Positions 1-5,199 of a DNA stretch of 8,923 nucleotides are shown here, in pieces (positions within the stretch are counted from its first letter, which is position 1; each line of letters starts with the position of its first letter). A program made the position numbers and the translations under genes. The notes beneath the pieces are model-generated. The model was not told where the DNA came from. It saw only the letters and a program-made list of their open reading frames with translations, and did not search any database. Source of the stretch: an uncultured Bacteroidota bacterium (GTDB lineage: Bacteria > Bacteroidota > Bacteroidia > Flavobacteriales > Flavobacteriaceae); NCBI GenBank assembly GCA_902610105.1, contig CACLUN010000031.1:1-8923 (forward strand), given 5' to 3'.

Positions 1-1728
1 TAAATCAATAGTTAAAATATCACTATCAACAACTGGGAAAAAGTCAATGGGGATAATTCCTCCAATTACTGAACTAACTGTTAAATATAGTGCAGCAATA
101 AATCCAGAAAGACTAGCAAAACGATTCTCCAACGCAAATTTTAAAGTAGGACTATATATTTTATCTCTTAACCAATCCATTATCTCAAATCCCTTAGCAT
201 TTAGTTTTTTCATGTAATCAAAAAAGTTAAACTTGTCAGAATTTGAGTTAGATTTTATTTTTCTTAACGCTTTTGATTTAGATAAATGAGCAGGTAGAAT
301 AATTAGAGCTTCCACTAATGAAATAGTCAATGTCAAAATTACAATTAATGCAACCTCACCAAAGAAATCTCCGACATCACCATCAAGCACAATTAACGCT
401 GAAAATGCAATGATTGTTGTCATTATAGCTGATACTATTGCTGGCATTACTTCAATCGTTCCGTCAATAGCAGCATCAGCAGGAGATTTACCTTGTTCAT
501 AATGTCTATATATATTTTCAGCAATCACAATACCATCATCAACTAAAATTCCAATTACTACAATCATTCCAAATAATGACATCAGATTAATTGTGATGTC
601 AAATTCTCCCGCAAAAATTAGCATTCCCAAGAATGATATAGGAATACTAAATGCTACCCAAAAAGCCAACCTTATATTTAGAAAGAGAGATAAAAAAATT
701 AAAACCAAAAAAATACCAATCCCACCATTTTCCAATAGAAGATTGGTCCTCTGTTTTAATGCAATTGAGTAGTCCTTCAATACGGTTAATTTAAATCTTT
801 CGTTAGAGGAATTAAATTCATCAACATATGAATTGATAATCTTAGCCGAGTCCAACAAATCTTCACTATTAGTGCTAGATGTAGAAATTACTACTGCAGA
901 ATTGTAATCAACAAATGTTGAAATAGGAGTTTCTGAAAACTTATCGCTAATTTTTGCTACATCACCTAGTCTAACAATCTTACCTTTAAAGTCTTTTTTT
1001 AAAACTAAATTCTGAAGTCCATTAGCATAGTAATTTTTATTATTTGCCCTTATTAAAAATTCTTCTTCATTTGTTTTAATATTTCCTCCACTGACTAAAA
1101 TGTTAGAATTGCTGACTGCATTGACAATTTCTTGAAAACTTAAATTATATGCCAATAAGTTATTTTCATTAATTGAAATCTCAATTTCTTCATCCGGATA
1201 TCCGGAAAGTGTTACTTGAGATATTCCTTCAATCCCTCTAAGATCATCTTCAACATTTTTTGCCATATTTTTAAGAGACCTTAAATCAATTTCAACTCCA
1301 CTCAAAGAAAATATTACGGTGGGTTGTTGTTCCTCAATTTTTGTTACCACCACAGGTTCTAATGCTAACGGAAATGATGGTACTTTATCAACAGCATTTT
1401 TTATTTCAAATAACATAGCATCGATATCATAATTGTCATCTGTCTCTATAATTATACTACCTGTATTTTCTCTCGATGTCGATGTTACTCTAATAACACC
1501 AGGGATTCCTTTTAGGTTTTCTTCAATTTTGAGAATAACTCCTTCTTCAATTTCTTCGGGTGAAGCACCTGGATAGTTAGCATCTATCGAAATAAATTTG
1601 GAATCAATTAGTGGAAAAAATGAGGATTTTAATGAGATAATTCCTGCAATCCCGAATACAACAAAAAACATTATCAAAATATTTACTGCTTTCGGGTAGG
1701 TAACAAAGTATCTAATTATCTTTCTCAC
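1..1728 (-). CDS. RND-family efflux pump, inner-membrane permease subunit (AcrB-like), N-terminal 576 residues; runs off the left edge
   Basis: Proton-driven inner-membrane transporter that passes substrates to a periplasmic adaptor and outer-membrane channel. The frame is open from a GTG at 1726-1728 to position 1, giving 576 residues; the family usually has about 1,000-1,100, so roughly half is present. It opens with a basic stretch and TM1 (about residues 13-32). A long periplasmic porter domain follows, with the phrase YPGASPEEIEEGV near residue 52. TM2-TM6 lie at about 335-485. TM4 carries GILVDDGIVIAEN with the paired aspartates D397 and D398, matching the proton-relay pair of AcrB. A basic amphipathic linker and TM7 (about 540-560) come next, then FFPVVDSD, the start of the second periplasmic repeat. 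The GTG is chosen because it gives the conserved N-terminus (RYFVTYPKAVNILIMFF) and overlaps the adaptor stop as TAGTG, suggesting translational coupling. Substrate cannot be told from sequence. Confidence 0.95.
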   Translation of the reverse strand, partial: MRKIIRYFVTYPKAVNILIMFFVVFGIAGIISLKSSFFPLIDSKFISIDANYPGASPEEIEEGVILKIEENLKGIPGVIRVTSTSRENTGSIIIETDDNYDIDAMLFEIKNAVDKVPSFPLALEPVVVTKIEEQQPTVIFSLSGVEIDLRSLKNMAKNVEDDLRGIEGISQVTLSGYPDEEIEISINENNLLAYNLSFQEIVNAVSNSNILVSGGNIKTNEEEFLIRANNKNYYANGLQNLVLKKDFKGKIVRLGDVAKISDKFSETPISTFVDYNSAVVISTSSTNSEDLLDSAKIINSYVDEFNSSNERFKLTVLKDYSIALKQRTNLLLENGGIGIFLVLIFLSLFLNIRLAFWVAFSIPISFLGMLIFAGEFDITINLMSLFGMIVVIGILVDDGIVIAENIYRHYEQGKSPADAAIDGTIEVMPAIVSAIMTTIIAFSALIVLDGDVGDFFGEVALIVILTLTISLVEALIILPAHLSKSKALRKIKSNSNSDKFNFFDYMKKLNAKGFEIMDWLRDKIYSPTLKFALENRFASLSGFIAALYLTVSSVIGGIIPIDFFPVVDSDILTIDL

Positions 1729-2837
1729 TAATCAACAATTTTTACTTTCATACCATCATATATCCCTGGAATATAATTTTTAAGAATTAACATATTGTTT
1801 TCCAAGCCCTTAACAATTACAGTTTCATCATCATAAAAAATAGGCTGGACGGATTGAATACCAACAGTCATGTCAGATTTTACATAATAAACGTAAGAAT
1901 CATTAATTAATAGTGATCTTGATAAAGAAAAGCTATCCTCAACATACCCAAGTGGAATACTTACTTCTGAATACATACCGTCTTTCAGTTCACTTGATTC
2001 AAACTCAATAAACAGTCTTATAGATTGGGAGTCATCATCAATTGAATTATTTACTCTTATTATTTTTCCTAAATAACTAATATCATCATTCGCTAAAAAG
2101 GAAACTTCTTTTCCAATTACTAACTTGTCAGCATATTTTGCAGGTACCGAAACCTCCAACTCAAAAAGATTTGAATTTATAAACGTCCCAATTTTCTGTC
2201 CAGCTGAGACTAGCGATCCTTGAATTGTGAATGATTCAATCAGAGTTCCTTGAAAAGGGGCAATTAATGTAAATTTTTTAAGCCTTTCCTCAAGGTTTTT
2301 AACTCTGTAGTATTGCGATTGTAAACCTTTGCCGACAAGATAAAATTTTTCTTTATCTGATTTTGGCTCTGGCATTTGTTTCGTATTATTATTAACATTG
2401 AAATTTTTGAAATATGATTCCCAATTAATGTAATTTTCAGGAAAGTCTAATTTAACATCTGGCAGGACTGAAGCAATCATATTTTGTAATTGACTTCTAC
2501 TTTGTTTTGCAGTTGCCAGAAATTCTTGAGAGTTTATATTCAGAAGTACTTCGTTCTTTTTGTATTTCTGCCCAACTTTAAAATCCTTTTTGGAGTTTAT
2601 AACAGTACCTTGGACTTCAGCGAATAAGTCTACTTTATATTTGGCTGACATAGTTCCATTTACTTTTATGGAAATTGTGTTAGACGTATTGAATGTCTTA
2701 ATAGTTCTGACAGAATGTACAATACTTGTATTTTTATTGTATGACTCATCATCTTCATTCATAATTATTGTAGACAAAAAGTAACTAACTGTAAGTATTA
2801 CTAATCCTACAATAATTGATACAAACTTTCTATTCAT
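1728..2837 (-). CDS. Periplasmic adaptor subunit of RND efflux system (HlyD/AcrA-like membrane fusion protein)
   Basis: A 369-residue adaptor that links an RND pump to an outer-membrane channel. Residues 5-25 form one hydrophobic N-terminal anchor. There is no lipobox cysteine, so it is probably membrane-anchored rather than a lipoprotein. The split biotinyl/lipoyl-like domain is visible as AEVQGTV (73-79) with the VGQ...VLLNIN stretch (88-102), and its second half as LIAPFQGTLIESF (191-203) with GSLVSAGQKIG (207-217). A beta-barrel domain (about 225-297) and a membrane-proximal domain to the C-terminus follow. The helical hairpin is odd: helices of about 22-26 residues flank a proline- and aromatic-rich stretch (about 125-163) instead of one continuous coiled coil. 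It is first in the operon, directly before the RND gene, which starts within its stop codon. A TAAATTTG box lies 17 bases upstream. The family call is firm; the transported substrate is unknown. Confidence 0.93.
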   Translation of the reverse strand: MNRKFVSIIVGLVILTVSYFLSTIIMNEDDESYNKNTSIVHSVRTIKTFNTSNTISIKVNGTMSAKYKVDLFAEVQGTVINSKKDFKVGQKYKKNEVLLNINSQEFLATAKQSRSQLQNMIASVLPDVKLDFPENYINWESYFKNFNVNNNTKQMPEPKSDKEKFYLVGKGLQSQYYRVKNLEERLKKFTLIAPFQGTLIESFTIQGSLVSAGQKIGTFINSNLFELEVSVPAKYADKLVIGKEVSFLANDDISYLGKIIRVNNSIDDDSQSIRLFIEFESSELKDGMYSEVSIPLGYVEDSFSLSRSLLINDSYVYYVKSDMTVGIQSVQPIFYDDETVIVKGLENNMLILKNYIPGIYDGMKVKIVD

Positions 2838-2854
2838 TTTACTTTGATAAGTTG

Positions 2855-2862
2855 CAAATTTA
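2855..2862 (-). promoter_or_regulatory. Putative -7 promoter box (TAAATTTG) for the efflux operon
   Basis: Read on the minus strand, positions 2862-2855 spell TAAATTTG, matching the Bacteroidota -7 consensus TAnnTTTG. It ends 17 bases before the adaptor ATG, in the 70-base divergent spacer. I see no good TTTG/TTG -33 element at the usual distance. In such AT-rich DNA the octamer can arise by chance, so confidence is limited. Confidence 0.45.
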
Positions 2863-2894
2863 ATACCAAAAAAAGGATTGAATGTTAATTAATT

Positions 2895-2902
2895 TATATT
2901 TG
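2895..2902 (+). promoter_or_regulatory. Putative -7 promoter box (TATATTTG) for the yjbQ-M20 pair
   Basis: TATATTTG matches the Bacteroidota -7 consensus TAnnTTTG and ends only 5 bases before the ATG at 2908. If used, transcription would begin at or beside the start codon, giving a leaderless or nearly leaderless mRNA. The only upstream TTG (2878-2880) is 14 bases away, shorter than the usual -33 to -7 spacing, so the -33 element is weak or absent. Confidence 0.5.
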
Positions 2903-2907
2903 TTTTA

Positions 2908-3315
2908 ATGGTAATACAAAAAGAACTTACACTAGAACCGAAATCGAGAGGTTTTCATTTAATTACCAATGATGTTTTAAATCTTCTACCAAATGCCTCA
3001 GGTATTGTTAATGTTTTTATAAAGCATACCTCAGCAAGTCTAACAATTAACGAAAATGCTGATCCGAGTGTTCGCTTTGATTTTGAAACTCATTTCAATA
3101 AAATGGTTTCTGAAGATGAAAATTATTTTACACATACAGCTGAGGGTTTGGACGATATGACATCTCATATTAAAAGTAGTATTATAGGTTCCTCGGTTTC
3201 TTTCCCAATAAAAAATGGAATCCCTCAATTAGGCGTTTGGCAAGGAATTTATTTGTGCGAGCATAGAAACCAATCTTATGCAAGAAAAATATTTGTTACC
3301 TTCGTGGGAGAATAA
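2908..3315 (+). CDS. yjbQ: YjbQ/UPF0047 family protein (secondary thiamine-phosphate synthase-like)
   Basis: A small cytoplasmic protein of 135 residues, about the same length as E. coli YjbQ. Members have weak thiamine-phosphate synthase activity, but the physiological role is not settled. The family signature is present throughout: RGFHLIT (14-20), KHTSASLTINEN (39-50) followed by ADPSVR, MTSHIKSS (84-91) and WQGIYLCEHR (111-120). The histidines H40, H87 and H119 fall in the conserved motifs. The ATG at 2908 gives the expected N-terminus and sits just after a TATATTTG box, with no Shine-Dalgarno sequence. The M20 peptidase gene starts 9 bases downstream in the same reading frame, separated by one TAA and three sense codons, so co-transcription is likely. 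The family assignment is strong; the functional name should be treated with caution. Confidence 0.93.
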   Translation: MVIQKELTLEPKSRGFHLITNDVLNLLPNASGIVNVFIKHTSASLTINENADPSVRFDFETHFNKMVSEDENYFTHTAEGLDDMTSHIKSSIIGSSVSFPIKNGIPQLGVWQGIYLCEHRNQSYARKIFVTFVGE

Positions 3316-3324
3316 ATTTTAGAA

Positions 3325-4614
3325 GTGAAAAAAGTTTTTTTAATTTTTAATTTATTTTTTGTTGTTTTATCATTTGGACAATCATTTGATAAAAGGATTG
3401 AAAAATTAATCAATGAAAACCTTCCACAAACTATTGAATTAAGGCATTGGTTTCATCAAAACGCTGAATTAAGTAATAGGGAGTTTAAAACAGCTGCAAG
3501 GATCACAGAGGAGCTTGTAAAAATTGGTTATGAGCCTATGACTGGTATAGCAAAGACTGGTGTTGTAGCAATTTTAAATCCAGGTAAAGCTGGGCCTGTT
3601 GTTGGATTAAGAGCCGACATTGATGCCCTACCCGTAAAGGAAAGAGCTGATATTCCGTGGGCTTCAAAAATGAAAGGTATTTATAACGGGGAAGAAGTCC
3701 CAGTTATGCATGCTTGTGGACACGACATGCACACTGCAATTCTATTAGCCGCTGCTAAAATTTTATATGATATTAAGGATGAAATTCCTGGTCAGGTAAA
3801 ATTCATTTTTCAACCTGCCGAGGAGGGTGCCCCACCTGGTGAGGAGGGAGGAGCTCAGCTCATGGTTAAAGAAGGTGTTTTGAAAAACCCTAACGTTGAT
3901 GCTATATTTGGCCTCCATGTTTGGTCAGGCTTATATGCAGGTCAAGTTTATTTAAGACCTGAAGGGATTATGGCTGCTGTAAATGAATTTAGAATTGATC
4001 TCAAAGGTGTTCAAACGCATGGTTCAACCCCTTGGACAGGCAAAGATCCAATTGTAACTGCTGCTCAAATTGTTAACTCTCTACAAACTATTGTGAGTAG
4101 AAGTCTACCATTGACCGAAGCAGGTGCTGTAGTTACAATTGGTAGTATACATGGGGGTGTTAGAAGTAATATTATACCTGAAGATCTTTACATGCTTGGG
4201 ACAATTAGAACACTCGACAATGGAATGAAGGCAACCGTGCTAAAAAGATTGGAAGAGATTGTTTATAATGTGGCAAAATCAAATAATATTGAAGCTGAAA
4301 TTTCTTATTTAGTTTCATATCCAATAACATTTAATGACCCATATTTGTACGAAGAAATTTTACCAACTCTTGAGAGAGTTAATGGCGAAAGAAATGTTCA
4401 TTTGATGAAAGCAATAACAGGTGCTGAAGATTTCTCATATTTTCAAGAAAAAGTTCCAGGGACTTATTTTTTCATTGGTGGGCAGAAGCCAGGGGTTGAT
4501 TTGTCAACTGTGGCACCCCATCATACACCTGACTTTTATGTTGATGACTCAGCAATATCTACTGGAATTAGATCAATGGTGGGTTTGACCCTCGATTACA
4601 TATACAATAATTAG
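3325..4614 (+). CDS. Secreted M20 family metallo-amidohydrolase (N-acyl-amino-acid / hippurate hydrolase-like)
   Basis: A 429-residue zinc-type amidohydrolase that releases amino acids from N-acyl or peptide-like substrates. Residues 1-19 are a Sec signal peptide (MKK, hydrophobic core, then SFGQ), so the enzyme should act in the periplasm or outside. Metal-site motifs of the M20D group are all present: HACGHDMH (129-136; H129, C131, H133), the pair E166/E167 in QPAEEG, H198 in GLHVW, and PHHTPDF near the C-terminus (H399/H400). GAEDFSYF (366-373) is also conserved. The lid/dimer domain is about 215-330 and contains THGSTPWTGKDP (231-241), where many relatives have PH rather than PW. The GTG start is chosen because it gives the complete signal peptide and the next in-frame ATG is far inside the protein. 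GGGAG-like purine bases lie about 14 bases upstream. Exact substrate is unknown. Confidence 0.94.
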   Translation: MKKVFLIFNLFFVVLSFGQSFDKRIEKLINENLPQTIELRHWFHQNAELSNREFKTAARITEELVKIGYEPMTGIAKTGVVAILNPGKAGPVVGLRADIDALPVKERADIPWASKMKGIYNGEEVPVMHACGHDMHTAILLAAAKILYDIKDEIPGQVKFIFQPAEEGAPPGEEGGAQLMVKEGVLKNPNVDAIFGLHVWSGLYAGQVYLRPEGIMAAVNEFRIDLKGVQTHGSTPWTGKDPIVTAAQIVNSLQTIVSRSLPLTEAGAVVTIGSIHGGVRSNIIPEDLYMLGTIRTLDNGMKATVLKRLEEIVYNVAKSNNIEAEISYLVSYPITFNDPYLYEEILPTLERVNGERNVHLMKAITGAEDFSYFQEKVPGTYFFIGGQKPGVDLSTVAPHHTPDFYVDDSAISTGIRSMVGLTLDYIYNN

Positions 4615-4631
4615 CATGGCATAATTTTAGT

Positions 4632-4639
4632 TACATTTG
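4632..4639 (+). promoter_or_regulatory. Putative -7 promoter box (TACATTTG) for the yceI-like gene
   Basis: TACATTTG matches TAnnTTTG and ends 4 bases before the ATG at 4644, so the transcript would be leaderless or nearly so. TTAG at 4611-4614, overlapping the stop codon of the upstream gene, is 17 bases away and could act as a poor -33 element. The placement is nearly the same as at yjbQ. Confidence 0.5.
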
Positions 4640-4643
4640 TATT

Positions 4644-5198
4644 ATGAAAAGATTATTATATACTCTATTAGTTTTATCTATACAAATTTCATTTTCTCAA
4701 ATAAATCTAGACATAGAAAAAAGTAAAATTAAATGGACTGGTAAGAAAATTACTAATGCCTCTCATTGGGGCTCATTATATTTTTCTGAAGCTAATTTGG
4801 TTTTTGATGGTAAAAATTTAATTAAAGGAAAGTTTATTGTTGATATGACCACTATGACAGTTGATGATATAAAGGGCAGTGGCAAAGAAAGATTAGAAAA
4901 TCATTTAAAAGATGATGATTTTTTTGGAGTATCAGCCCATAAAGAGGCGATTCTAGAATTTAATTCTAAATCAGTGCTGACAAATGGTAAATACAATATT
5001 AACGGTCTATTAACAATTAAAGGAATAACTAACCCTGTGTCTTTCACCCTAGAACCAAGTAATGGAAATTACGTTGCTAATTTAATTTTTGACAGAATAA
5101 AATTTGATGTTACGTATAGATCTGGCAGTCTATTTGAAAACCTAGGTGATAGAATGATTCTTGATGAAGTAGAACTTCAAGTAACATTAATCGAGTAA
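4644..5198 (+). CDS. YceI-like family secreted protein (lipid/isoprenoid-binding fold)
   Basis: A 184-residue exported protein. YceI proteins form a lipocalin-like beta barrel, and some structures hold polyisoprenoid chains; the physiological role is poorly known. Residues 1-19 form a signal peptide (MKRLLYTLL core, ending SFSQ). The family pattern follows in order: SKIKWTGKKI (27-36), a HWGSLYF strand (41-47), KGKFIVDMTTMTVDDI (61-76), the HLKDDDFFG motif (87-95), then the EAILEFNSK strand, YNINGLLTIKG (117-127) with TNPVSFTL, and the C-terminal FDVTYRSGS...LGDRMILDEVEL. It lies 29 bases after the M20 gene with its own TACATTTG box, so it may be transcribed separately. Its stop codon is one base from the stop of the convergent amidase gene. 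Confidence 0.95.
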   Translation: MKRLLYTLLVLSIQISFSQINLDIEKSKIKWTGKKITNASHWGSLYFSEANLVFDGKNLIKGKFIVDMTTMTVDDIKGSGKERLENHLKDDDFFGVSAHKEAILEFNSKSVLTNGKYNINGLLTIKGITNPVSFTLEPSNGNYVANLIFDRIKFDVTYRSGSLFENLGDRMILDEVELQVTLIE

Positions 5199-5199
5199 C

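Noticed and set aside
2560..2784. Plus-strand open frame of 74 codons inside the adaptor gene
   Set aside because: It lies wholly antisense to a well-supported adaptor gene, has no recognisable family pattern, and its hydrophobic run is explained by the opposite-strand codons.
2885..2892. TTAATTAA palindrome as an operator in the divergent spacer
   Set aside because: An 8-base A/T-only palindrome is common by chance in DNA of this composition, and nothing else around it is symmetric.
3040..3228. Minus-strand open frame of 62 codons inside yjbQ
   Set aside because: Antisense to the most conserved part of YjbQ, with no motif or promoter of its own.
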